In this document: in pieces, positions 17,404 through 25,083 of the stretch
Numbering within the stretch: the stretch's first letter is position 1
Layout of the letters: every line of letters begins with the position of its first letter
Position numbers and translations under genes: made by a program
Assembly (NCBI RefSeq): GCF_003814745.1
Contig: NZ_RKRD01000001.1
Coordinates: 930,001 to 994,000, forward strand
From: Hydrogenoanaerobacterium saccharovorans
Lineage (GTDB): Bacteria > Bacillota > Clostridia > Oscillospirales > Ruminococcaceae
Direction of reading: 5' to 3'
Length of the DNA stretch: 64,000 nt
The notes under the pieces: generated by a model
Told to the model about the DNA's origin: nothing
Databases searched by the model: none
What the model saw: only the letters and a program-made list of their open reading frames with translations

Positions 17404-17928
17404 TTAACGGTAAAAGAGCAGCTGTACTGTAATGGCACTCATCATAAAACCAACGAAATCTCCTGTTAAGGCTGAAGGTAAAGTATGGCGAGTTTTGCTC
17501 ACTTTTGTAGCTCCGTAGTATACAGCTATGGTGTAAAACGTTGTTTCGGTTGACCCCTGCATGACACTTGCAACACGTCCAATAATAGAATCAGGACCGT
17601 GACTGTTTAAAATGTCTTGAAAAATTGCCATGGCACCGCTACCTGAAATGGGGCGAAGGATGGCAAGGGGAATTACTTCACGGGGTAAATGCAGCAAAGA
17701 TGCCAACGGTGAAAGAAAGTAGGTCATCACATCCAATGCTCCCGATGCCTTAAACATGCCTACTGCAGTCATTAATGCCACGAGAGCCGGCATAATGCGG
17801 AATGAAGTCATTAACCCTTCTTTTGCGCCATCTAAAAAGCTTCCAAAAACATCTACGTTGCGGTACAAGCCGTATAATAATATACCGCTCATAACAACTG
17901 GTATAATATAATCCGAGAAACTTTTCAT
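17404..17928 (-). CDS. spmB: Spore maturation protein B
   Basis: Membrane protein with a Gate/nucleoside-recognition fold that works with SpmA in dehydration of the spore core. The 174-residue product shows several transmembrane segments and the conserved stretches RIMPALVALMTAVGMFKASG, LRPISGSGAMA and GSTETTFYTIAVY. I start at the ATG at 17928, since GAAAGGA lies just upstream; the in-frame ATG at 17973 would overlap the end of spmA and adds residues foreign to the family. It is 16 bases downstream of spmA on the same strand, forming an operon. Confidence 0.93.
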   Translation of the reverse strand: MKSFSDYIIPVVMSGILLYGLYRNVDVFGSFLDGAKEGLMTSFRIMPALVALMTAVGMFKASGALDVMTYFLSPLASLLHLPREVIPLAILRPISGSGAMAIFQDILNSHGPDSIIGRVASVMQGSTETTFYTIAVYYGATKVSKTRHTLPSALTGDFVGFMMSAITVQLLFYR

Positions 17929-17944
17929 GTTAATATCCTTTCTA

Positions 17945-18571
17945 TCATTTGGTTGAGGATAAATTTGGTGCACGTGAAGTGACAGAGCTCTGCAATTTTT
18001 TGTTGCGCCTTAAAAGCCTGGACATTACTAAAACAGAAACCACCGAAATGATTGAGGTAACCCATACCGCAGGCAGAATATCAAATGGCGAGGCTGCACC
18101 TGCTTGAAGGCGCAATGCTGCGGTCGTGGTAGGTATAATCTGTAAAGATGCCGTATTCAAAACAACAAATGTGACCATATAGTCGCTTGCCACAGCAGGG
18201 GTGCGGTTAAGCGCCTCCAGCTCTCGCATAGCGGCTACGCCAAGCGGGGTTGCTGCATTGCCAAGGCCCAACATGTTAGCTGCCATATTCATTGAAATTG
18301 CTTTTGCGGCACTGCTTTTGGGGTCAAGACCTTTGAAGAGAAGACGTAATATGGGTGAGAATAAACGGCTGAATTTTTCGGTTAATCCTGATTTTTCGGC
18401 TACGTTCATCAATCCGCTCCATAGGCTCATAATTCCTGCAAGACTGATCACTAATGCAATTGCTTTTCCGCCTTCATTTAATGCAGCAGAGGAAACTTGT
18501 GTTATTCTTCCATTCATTGCACCTAATACCACAGAAAGCAAAATCATACCGCTAAAAATCCATGTCATCAT
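17945..18571 (-). CDS. spmA: Spore maturation protein A
   Basis: Partner of SpmB in spore-core dehydration and heat resistance. The 208 residues carry the GAMNGR and the LSLAGIMSLWSGLM-like region near the start (residues 15-55), then MNMAANMLGLGNAATPLGVAAM and the NTASLQIIPTT motif. TGGAGGAG lies 8 bases before the ATG at 18571, which I prefer to the earlier in-frame ATG at 18586. The gene diverges from the abrB-type gene; the 200-base gap between them should hold both promoters. In Bacillus the pair is transcribed by mother-cell or vegetative sigma factors, which I cannot decide here. Confidence 0.93.
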   Translation of the reverse strand: MMTWIFSGMILLSVVLGAMNGRITQVSSAALNEGGKAIALVISLAGIMSLWSGLMNVAEKSGLTEKFSRLFSPILRLLFKGLDPKSSAAKAISMNMAANMLGLGNAATPLGVAAMRELEALNRTPAVASDYMVTFVVLNTASLQIIPTTTAALRLQAGAASPFDILPAVWVTSIISVVSVLVMSRLLRRNKKLQSSVTSRAPNLSSTK

Positions 18572-18695
18572 GTAAAACTCCTCCAAAATTGTGTTTTTTA
18601 ACCATCAATCTTATGATTGAAAATGAAATATTATGAACATTTTGTAAATTATACAGAAAATGGATGAAATAGTACAAAAATACACGTGCTAGTAT

Positions 18696-18724
18696 TTGAC
18701 ATGTTTTCAAGTTTACGATATATT
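18696..18724 (+). promoter_or_regulatory. Strong sigma-A promoter of the AbrB-family gene
   Basis: A consensus TTGACA at 18696-18701 and TATATT at 18719-18724 with a 17-base spacer, about 48 bases before the ATG. Confidence 0.7.
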
Positions 18725-18772
18725 TATATTACGGGTTTATTCGACAGGAGAATTAGTTAAGGGGATGAAAAA

Positions 18773-19018
18773 ATGGTAAAATCTACAGGAATTGTTAGGA
18801 AGGTAGACGAACTAGGTCGCATAGTGTTACCAAAAGAATTGAGGAACACTTTGGACATCAGAGAGAAGGACTCTCTAGAAATTTATGTTGATGGGGATCA
18901 AATCATTCTGAAAAAGTATGCGCCTGCGTGTATCTTCTGTAACAATGCAAGTGACATTACGATCTATAAGGGGAAGAATATCTGTCAAGAATGTCTGGAC
19001 AGCATGAAGTCGCTGTAA
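18773..19018 (+). CDS. AbrB-family transition-state regulator
   Basis: A DNA-binding swapped-hairpin (SpoVT/AbrB) protein of 81 residues. The first 50 residues are a near-textbook AbrB domain: STGIVRKVDELGRIVLPKELR then EKDSLEIYVDGDQIILKKY. The C-terminal part differs from Bacillus AbrB: it has CIFC (residues 54-57) and CQEC (72-75), probably a small zinc-binding or redox-sensitive unit, a form I believe is common in clostridia. It likely represses post-exponential genes during growth. The divergent spmA-spmB pair is a possible target by location only. Confidence 0.9.
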   Translation: MVKSTGIVRKVDELGRIVLPKELRNTLDIREKDSLEIYVDGDQIILKKYAPACIFCNNASDITIYKGKNICQECLDSMKSL

Positions 19019-19033
19019 TTTCATATGCAAACA

Positions 19034-19068
19034 AAAAAGAGATGGGCACAACGTGCCCATCTCTTTTA
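19034..19068 (+). terminator. Intrinsic terminator between convergent genes
   Basis: AAAAGAGATGGGCAC pairs perfectly with GTGCCCATCTCTTTT around AAC. A runs and T runs on both sides let it serve the AbrB gene on the plus strand and the DUF975 gene on the minus strand. Confidence 0.9.
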
Positions 19069-19085
19069 ACTTCTGTAAATTGTTT

Positions 19086-20012
19086 CTATTTATCGTGTGT
19101 ATCGTTCTGTTCAAAAGCAGTTGATTTTTCAATTTCGCCGGTTACGTTATTGTGCAAATCAAAGCGCACCGTCTCGTCTTCCGGTTCGTGCAGTTTGCCT
19201 CGTTCAATTAAATATTTTGCATAAAGTGCATTCGCGGCACTATAGTAAGGTACCACGTAAAGCAACGGCAGCACAAGCAGAGACAATATCCCCCAAAGAA
19301 TAAATGAAAGCTGCAGCATAAAAATATTGCCTTTATTGTGTTTGGTATAACGTATTGAGGTTTTAATTGCAGCTTTTACAGTTAGTTCCGGGTTCTCAGC
19401 AATCAGGTAAGCCGAGAGAAAGTAACGGTTGGTAAAAATAACAAAGAATACCTGTGCAATCAATGCCAAAAGCAACCCCAACATAAAAAGCATAATACCG
19501 CCTAGCCGCATAATATCGGTAGGCTGCGTATTGTAAAGCATTAAAACAGCAGTACCCGTAATGATACCGGGGATGATAGAAAAAGGTATTGCCCACAATA
19601 GCCTGCGTATTATCAAATTGATATCGTGCCAAATCACTTTGAAGAATAATCTGCAGCATGAAAAAAACGAAAATATGGATACCACATCATCTGATTCGCC
19701 ACCCACAAGATGATAGTACCATTGTTTTACGCCGAATGTCAGCGGTGAATTGACAATTAGGCTGAGCAGTGTGAAAATTGCTGCAACAATGATTGAAAGT
19801 TGCGATAAATTCACTACATCATCAAAATAAAAACTAGGTGTTTTCAAAACATCTTGAAAATCGGGGATATTAAGCAGTAGTGAAATGAGACCCTGCAGCA
19901 AGCTGAAGATTACATAGATGGTAAGGCAAACAAAAAAAATACAGATTGCTTTTCCCCAGTTGCCGCCCAAAGCACGGCGGGCATTTTGTTTGATTTGTGT
20001 TCTAAGTTTCAT
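19086..20012 (-). CDS. DUF975-family integral membrane protein
   Basis: A 308-residue polytopic membrane protein with about five to six hydrophobic segments. It begins KLRTQIKQNARRALGGNWGKA, the usual start of DUF975 proteins, followed by a long periplasmic-side loop near 50-70 and a gapped repeat of hydrophobic pairs. The C-terminus is polar and acidic. The function of the family is unknown. It is 15 bases downstream of leuB on the same strand. A second, shorter member (249 residues) lies at 31901 and shares the same basic N-terminal pattern, so these are paralogues. Confidence 0.8.
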   Translation of the reverse strand: MKLRTQIKQNARRALGGNWGKAICIFFVCLTIYVIFSLLQGLISLLLNIPDFQDVLKTPSFYFDDVVNLSQLSIIVAAIFTLLSLIVNSPLTFGVKQWYYHLVGGESDDVVSIFSFFSCCRLFFKVIWHDINLIIRRLLWAIPFSIIPGIITGTAVLMLYNTQPTDIMRLGGIMLFMLGLLLALIAQVFFVIFTNRYFLSAYLIAENPELTVKAAIKTSIRYTKHNKGNIFMLQLSFILWGILSLLVLPLLYVVPYYSAANALYAKYLIERGKLHEPEDETVRFDLHNNVTGEIEKSTAFEQNDTHDK

Positions 20013-20027
20013 AGCAGATTGCCTCGT

Positions 20028-21113
20028 TTATTTTAATATTTCCGCAACACGTTCAGCAATAAAACTTCCGATTTCGGCGGTGGTTTTTGCCGGATAGGCG
20101 GTGTCGGCCAAATCAGGGGTTCTGCCAAAGAATAAACTGTCTTCTACGGCTTGTTCTATTGACAGCGCCTCATTTTCTAGGTGAAAAGAGTAACGCAGCA
20201 TCATTGCAACCGAAAGGATGGTGGCTAACGGGTTTGCAATGCCTTTCCCCGCGATATCCGGTGCAGAGCCGTGGATAGGCTCGTAAAGCCCTAATGTGCC
20301 GTGCCCTGTGCTTGCCGAGGGCAGTATACCGATAGAGCCTGCGAGCATCGATGCTTCATCTGAGAGGATATCACCGAACATATTTTCGGTCAGCAGTACA
20401 TCAAACTGTGATGGATTGCGCATCAGCTGCATGGCGGCGTTGTCTACATACATGTAACACAGCTCCACATTCGGGTAGTCTGCCGCTACTCGATCGACCA
20501 CACGTCTCCATAACTTAGAAGATTCCAACACGTTTGCCTTATCAACGCAGGTAACCTTGTGTCTGCGCTTGCAGGCAGCCTCAAATGCAACTTTTGCAAT
20601 GCGCTCTACCTCATATTCGCTGTACATCATTACATCGTAGGCAGATGGTTCACCGTCTATCTCGGTGACGCCCTTTTCACCAAAGTAAATGCCTCCCGTC
20701 AGTTCACGTACTACCAAAATGTCCATTCCGTTTTCGATGATTTTATTTTTAAGAGGAGAAACTTCTTTTAAAATCGGAAATACTTTTGTTGGGCGCAGAT
20801 TTGCGAACAAACCCAATTTGGTGCGGATAGCCAGCAACCCCGCCTCGGGCCGTAAATTGGACGGTAAACTGTCGTATTGCGGGCCGCCTACAGCACCCAG
20901 CAGAACTGCACCCGCTGCTCGGCACTTTTCTACTGTTGCCGGTGAAAGGGGGATACCTTCTGCATCAACGGCGCACCCGCCAATCAAACCTTCTGTGAGC
21001 TGCAGTTCATAATTTTTCGCATTACAAACAGACTTTAGTACCTTTACTGCCTCTGCCGTAATTTCGGGGCCTACTCCATCACCTGCCAAAATACAAACCT
21101 TTAATGTATTCAT
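20028..21113 (-). CDS. leuB: 3-isopropylmalate dehydrogenase
   Basis: Third enzyme of leucine synthesis, oxidatively decarboxylating 3-isopropylmalate with NAD. The 361 residues show GDGVGPEI near the start, the substrate-binding arginines in LRPEAGLLAIR and the region around RELTGGIYFGEKG, and the NAD/metal-site segment DILSDEASMLAGSIGILPSAS. The usual GSAPDIAGKGIANP segment is complete. It stands alone, without leuA, leuC or leuD. It lies 36 bases after the phosphatase gene and 15 bases before a DUF975 gene, so the three may share a transcript. No T-box leader is seen in the short upstream gap. Confidence 0.95.
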   Translation of the reverse strand: MNTLKVCILAGDGVGPEITAEAVKVLKSVCNAKNYELQLTEGLIGGCAVDAEGIPLSPATVEKCRAAGAVLLGAVGGPQYDSLPSNLRPEAGLLAIRTKLGLFANLRPTKVFPILKEVSPLKNKIIENGMDILVVRELTGGIYFGEKGVTEIDGEPSAYDVMMYSEYEVERIAKVAFEAACKRRHKVTCVDKANVLESSKLWRRVVDRVAADYPNVELCYMYVDNAAMQLMRNPSQFDVLLTENMFGDILSDEASMLAGSIGILPSASTGHGTLGLYEPIHGSAPDIAGKGIANPLATILSVAMMLRYSFHLENEALSIEQAVEDSLFFGRTPDLADTAYPAKTTAEIGSFIAERVAEILK

Positions 21114-21149
21114 ATTTTTAAATCTCCTTTTTCATTCTTTAATAGGCGA

Positions 21150-21914
21150 TTATTGTCGGGGCGTAACCATCGTTGCGTTTTCGTCTTCTTTCTCATCCGC
21201 ATAATCATACAAGTAGTGGTCATCGGCAAAACCACCCTCGTTCCACTCACGTAACTGTTCCTGATATGCCTCCAGCCCTAGCCGTTGGAAAGCCTGGTAA
21301 CGGTAAGGAATGGGCTCATATACTTCGAATCCTTCATCGCGCATCCACATTTGGGGGGTCATTAAAATTGTAAATCCGGTGCCGTTGGGTACAATCCAGT
21401 CATAAGGTTTTTCTCGTTTGGGGTAAGCATATTTTGCCATCAGGGTCATAATCACACCGCCATGTGTAATTACGCCGACCGAGGTCAATTTGTTTTTCAT
21501 CATGTTCTCAAACACATATTCCAAAGCATCGCTTATGCGCTGTTCCAAATCGGTACTGCTTTCTCCGCCGGGCGGCGGGGTTTTCATTCCCGAGTCAATC
21601 CAGGCATTAAAGGCAGGGTCTGTTTTGAGCTCTGAAATCGCTTTTCCCTCAAACGCTCCAAAATCATATTCTGTAAAATTCTGAACAATTTCAGTAAAAC
21701 TGTCGGGATAAATGATCTCGGCAGTTTCTCGGCAGCGTGTTAGCGGGCTTACATAAAGTTTTTGAATATCGGGGTAACCGCAATTTTCTTTTAAATCAAG
21801 CAACTTTTTTCGTCCATCGTCACATAAAGGGGTATCGGTGCGACCAACATACAAGCCCTTGAGGTTTCCCTCGGTAATTCCATGGCGGATGAAATGGATT
21901 TTATAAGTAATCAC
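21150..21914 (-). CDS. Histidine phosphatase superfamily protein
   Basis: A phosphoglycerate-mutase-like phosphatase of 254 residues. The catalytic phospho-acceptor motif IRHG is at residues 9-12, the acid YDFGAFEGK near 85-95, and the second histidine in THGG near 150. The N-terminal two thirds match CobC/PhoE-type enzymes. The last 50 residues are an acidic, aromatic tail (DDHYLYDYADEKEDE) of unknown role. It starts at ATG 21914, a little after a AGGAGA-type site, and diverges from the XRE regulator at 22058. The substrate cannot be inferred. Confidence 0.87.
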   Translation of the reverse strand: MITYKIHFIRHGITEGNLKGLYVGRTDTPLCDDGRKKLLDLKENCGYPDIQKLYVSPLTRCRETAEIIYPDSFTEIVQNFTEYDFGAFEGKAISELKTDPAFNAWIDSGMKTPPPGGESSTDLEQRISDALEYVFENMMKNKLTSVGVITHGGVIMTLMAKYAYPKREKPYDWIVPNGTGFTILMTPQMWMRDEGFEVYEPIPYRYQAFQRLGLEAYQEQLREWNEGGFADDHYLYDYADEKEDENATMVTPRQ

Positions 21915-21953
21915 CTAAATTCTCCTTTTAAAAACATATTTTTTAACTCAGAA

Positions 21954-21960
21954 TGTCGAA
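21954..21960 (+). promoter_or_regulatory. Candidate Spo0A box
   Basis: TGTCGAA, an exact match to the short Spo0A recognition sequence, lies 18 bases upstream of the -35 element of the XRE gene and 40 bases upstream of the divergent phosphatase ATG. A single 7-base match has limited weight. Confidence 0.35.
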
Positions 21961-21977
21961 TAATTTCGATTACAGTC

Positions 21978-22007
21978 TTTACAATTGGTATCATTATATA
22001 TTATAAT
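21978..22007 (+). promoter_or_regulatory. Sigma-A promoter of the XRE-family regulator
   Basis: TTTACA at 21978-21983 and consensus TATAAT at 22002-22007 with an 18-base spacer, 50 bases upstream of the ATG. Confidence 0.6.
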
Positions 22008-22057
22008 TTACTTTACGTAGAGAATTGATTGAGAAGCATTGCGGGGGTAGTGTAATT

Positions 22058-22759
22058 ATGAATGCGGATTTTCCCAGAATTTTAACGCTTTTGCGAAAGG
22101 AAAAGGGAATAAGCCAAAAAGAAGCTGCTTGTGAATTAGGAATTTCACAAGCTTTGTTGTCGCACTATGAAAAAGGAATTCGCGAATGCGGGCTGGACTT
22201 TCTGGTTCGTACAGCCGATTTCTATCATGTGTCGTGCGACTACCTGCTTGGCAGATCGCCGGATAGAGCCGGTGCAACACTGACGGTGGATGATATTCCT
22301 GAACCCGATACCGTAGCAGGGAAAGAAAACACATTCAAAGGCAGTATTTTGCCGGTGCTTAACAAAAAACTAATTGCGAACTCGCTCAATGTTTTGTTTG
22401 ACCTTTTGCAGCGAGTGGGCAGTAAATCACTTACAAATGAAATATCATCTTTTTTAATGCTTGGTGTTTACAGAATGTTCCGAATTATTTATTCTATAAA
22501 TCCAAAAAATCAAGATGCACTGTTTACTGTGCCCCACCGGCTGTCCGATAATTATGCATCGGCTATGATGCAGATGTGCAGTGCAAATGCCCAAACACTT
22601 GCAAGCGGTATGCCGTTGGAAGGACAGGAGCCTGTAAAAAATGTGGATAATGCTTTGCTTACAACCGAAAGCATTACAGAGCAATATCCTATGTGTGCCT
22701 CCTCACTGTTTAACCTTGTGCAGAACAGCGAAATAAAAATTGGATATGATAAGAAATAG
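22058..22759 (+). CDS. XRE-family helix-turn-helix regulator with unknown C-terminal domain
   Basis: The N-terminal 60 residues are a Cro/CI-type DNA-binding domain (ILTLLRKEKGISQKEAACEL, then SQALLSHYEKG and DYLLG). The remaining 170 residues have no motif I know and are probably a dimerisation or sensing domain; a helical hydrophobic part (LFDLLQRVG...) lies near 115-150. I start at ATG 22058 because GCGGGGGTAG stands 9 to 18 bases upstream; the in-frame TTG at 22025 has no site. A candidate Spo0A box lies upstream. Monocistronic with a terminator 100 bases downstream. Target unknown. Confidence 0.82.
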   Translation: MNADFPRILTLLRKEKGISQKEAACELGISQALLSHYEKGIRECGLDFLVRTADFYHVSCDYLLGRSPDRAGATLTVDDIPEPDTVAGKENTFKGSILPVLNKKLIANSLNVLFDLLQRVGSKSLTNEISSFLMLGVYRMFRIIYSINPKNQDALFTVPHRLSDNYASAMMQMCSANAQTLASGMPLEGQEPVKNVDNALLTTESITEQYPMCASSLFNLVQNSEIKIGYDKK

Positions 22760-22859
22760 CATGCATTATTGTACCATTTTATGGTGTAAAAATAAAGCAT
22801 GTATCAATGAATTCATCCTTTGCACACAAAAATATATAAATTGTTCAAATTTCTGTGAT

Positions 22860-22895
22860 AAAGTGGAACATAACAATGTTCCACTTTATTTTATT
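22860..22895 (+). terminator. Intrinsic terminator after the XRE-family gene
   Basis: AAGTGGAACAT pairs perfectly with ATGTTCCACTT around AACA, followed by TATTTTATT. Confidence 0.75.
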
Positions 22896-22949
22896 GTGTG
22901 GATATAGTATAATAAAATGCAGTTGTATTTTAGGTAAGGGGGCGGCATC

Positions 22950-24299
22950 TTGCGTGCTATAAAAATTTTAATAATGCTTGTTATGTTTATCTGTGCGCTT
23001 TTGCTCTCCTCTTGTTCTCATATGGAGTTCAACGCAGAAAATTTGATGATTCCGCCTACACTTACCGCTGAGCAGAATAAGATTCGTGACGCACTGTTTG
23101 ATGCACTTGGAACGAGCAATGTAAAATTTAAGTATCCCAAATCGGGCAAATACCGCTCTGCGTTTGTACTGTATGATATGGATGGAGACGGTAAAGACGA
23201 AGCAATGGTGTTTTACGACCCGCAGTTGGGCGACAGCAATGTGCGTGTTAACATTTTGAACCAAACAGATACGGGTTGGGTTTCAACCTATGATATCGGC
23301 GGAAAAGGCAGCAATATTGAGAGTATTGATTTTTGTAAAATGACGTCTGTCGACACAGAAGATATTGTGATTGCATGGAATCAACCCGGCAACAAAGATA
23401 AAACAATCACGGTATTTGCGTATCAGGATGAGCAGCTTGTACAGCAATCATCCGAATGGGGCTATAACGAAAAACTGCTGTACGACTTTAATAAAGACGG
23501 CATGATAGAACTGCTGTTGCTTCGCAGTAATCTTGTATCAGGCGAAGCATCGGCGCGCTTGGTTTCTTACAGCAACGATGAACTGAAAAGCAGCTCCTCC
23601 ATTCCGCTAAACAGCAGCATTTCCAGTTTTGAAAGGGTACAAATTGGTATGCTCGACGGCATTACCGAAGCAGTTTTTATCGATTCGCTACTCGAATCGG
23701 GCGATTACATTACGGATATTTTAAAATGTGAATTTAACAGCGGCCGCAGTAAGATGCTGAATGTTTTAGAGCAGCTGCCGATTGATAAACAAATTAGTAC
23801 ACAGCGCAAACTAAAAGTTTATTGTGAAGATATTAACCAAGACGGCAAAATTGAAGTGCCGTATATGCCTGCTTCATCTTATTTGCCCGGCTACGATGAC
23901 AGTATGGACGGCGATAAAATGTACTCGGTGCAGTATGTTGGTTGGAGCGGTACAGATTTTAAACCGCTTTGGTATGGTGTGATTAATGTTGATGCCGGTT
24001 ACCGTTTTGAGTACCCTGAAGAATGGGTTGATATTGTAACAGTAAAACGACAGATGGCAACCGATGAATGGAGTTTTATTGTGTATGACCAGTCTTTGGA
24101 TAACGATTTTCAGCAATTACTTCGTTTGCGTACCAACAATAAAAGCCAGATGAAGGATAAATTTGAAACCGAAAACTACAGGATTTTGGGTGAGCGCGGC
24201 ATTTATGAATATCTTGCAATCATTCCGTCCGATTTGGAGGATAAAAACTTGCAGATATCTTACGAAGAAGTTTCAAAGCGCTTCACCATTCTTCCGTAA
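22950..24299 (+). CDS. Lipoprotein with three calcium-loop-like repeats, partner of a two-component system
   Basis: The 449-residue product has a signal sequence ending in the lipobox LSSC (residues 19-22), so it is expected to sit on the outside of the membrane. It contains three DxDxDG-type loops spaced about 105-115 residues apart: DMDGDGKDE (76-84), DFNKDGMIE (179-187) and DINQDGKIE (294-302), each near a predicted beta strand, as in FG-GAP or beta-propeller calcium sites. The start is TTG at 22950 behind TAAGGGGGCGG. It ends 33 bases before a response regulator and kinase, and the three probably form one operon. The ligand and the signalling role are inference. Confidence 0.82.
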   Translation: MRAIKILIMLVMFICALLLSSCSHMEFNAENLMIPPTLTAEQNKIRDALFDALGTSNVKFKYPKSGKYRSAFVLYDMDGDGKDEAMVFYDPQLGDSNVRVNILNQTDTGWVSTYDIGGKGSNIESIDFCKMTSVDTEDIVIAWNQPGNKDKTITVFAYQDEQLVQQSSEWGYNEKLLYDFNKDGMIELLLLRSNLVSGEASARLVSYSNDELKSSSSIPLNSSISSFERVQIGMLDGITEAVFIDSLLESGDYITDILKCEFNSGRSKMLNVLEQLPIDKQISTQRKLKVYCEDINQDGKIEVPYMPASSYLPGYDDSMDGDKMYSVQYVGWSGTDFKPLWYGVINVDAGYRFEYPEEWVDIVTVKRQMATDEWSFIVYDQSLDNDFQQLLRLRTNNKSQMKDKFETENYRILGERGIYEYLAIIPSDLEDKNLQISYEEVSKRFTILP

Positions 24300-24332
24300 T
24301 AAAATCATCGATTAAGAAAAGAGGTTAGATGA

Positions 24333-25040
24333 ATGAAACGAATCTTGGTAGTAGAAGATGAAGATGCAATCCGCGATTTTGTGGTAATCAATTTAAAAAG
24401 GGCAGGCTACGAGGTTGTAGATGCTGCAAACGGTGAAGACGGGCTTCGCATTTTTGAAGAAAACGACGGCAACTTTGATGTTGCTTTGCTAGACATTATG
24501 ATGCCGGGAATAGACGGGTTTGCCGTATGTAAAAAAATCCGTGCGCAAAGCAGTTCCATCGGTATTATTATGCTTTCGGCAAAAACACAGGAGATGGACA
24601 AGGTAAATGGGTTGATGATTGGTGCGGATGATTATGTGACCAAACCGTTCTCTCCGTCAGAACTGGTTGCGCGCGTTGATGCGATTCATCGCCGTGTTAC
24701 CATGGCGGCTCAGCAGAAAGAGCAACCCGATGAGATTGTATCCGGCCCGTTTACGCTAAACCTGAAAAGCCGTATGCTTTACAAAAACGGACAAGTCATC
24801 GATTTAACGCAGGTGGAATATCAGATTATGGAGTTTTTCTTGAACAACCAAAATGTGGCTTTGGAACGTTCCGATATCCTCAGTAAAGTTTGGGGAGAAA
24901 ACTACTTTGGCGATATTAAAATTGTTGACGTCAACATTCGCAGGCTGCGGATGAAAATTGAGGATGAGCCTTCTGCACCGCAATTTTTGCTGACTGTTTG
25001 GGGCTTTGGATATAAATGGACGGCGGGCATGCCGGCATAA
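24333..25040 (+). CDS. OmpR-family response regulator
   Basis: The 235 residues hold a receiver domain with acidic pocket DE (9-12), phospho-acceptor Asp in ALLDIMMPG (about residue 53) and Lys in DDYVTKPFS, followed by a winged-helix effector domain ending in VWGFGYKW. It regulates transcription after phosphorylation by the kinase at 25084, whose start is 43 bases downstream. It is downstream of the calcium-loop lipoprotein. The ATG follows AGAGGT. Its regulon is unknown. Confidence 0.93.
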   Translation: MKRILVVEDEDAIRDFVVINLKRAGYEVVDAANGEDGLRIFEENDGNFDVALLDIMMPGIDGFAVCKKIRAQSSSIGIIMLSAKTQEMDKVNGLMIGADDYVTKPFSPSELVARVDAIHRRVTMAAQQKEQPDEIVSGPFTLNLKSRMLYKNGQVIDLTQVEYQIMEFFLNNQNVALERSDILSKVWGENYFGDIKIVDVNIRRLRMKIEDEPSAPQFLLTVWGFGYKWTAGMPA

Positions 25041-25083
25041 GTACAGGTGAACCCTGCATGTTTTGAGGGAGGAGGGGAACGCT

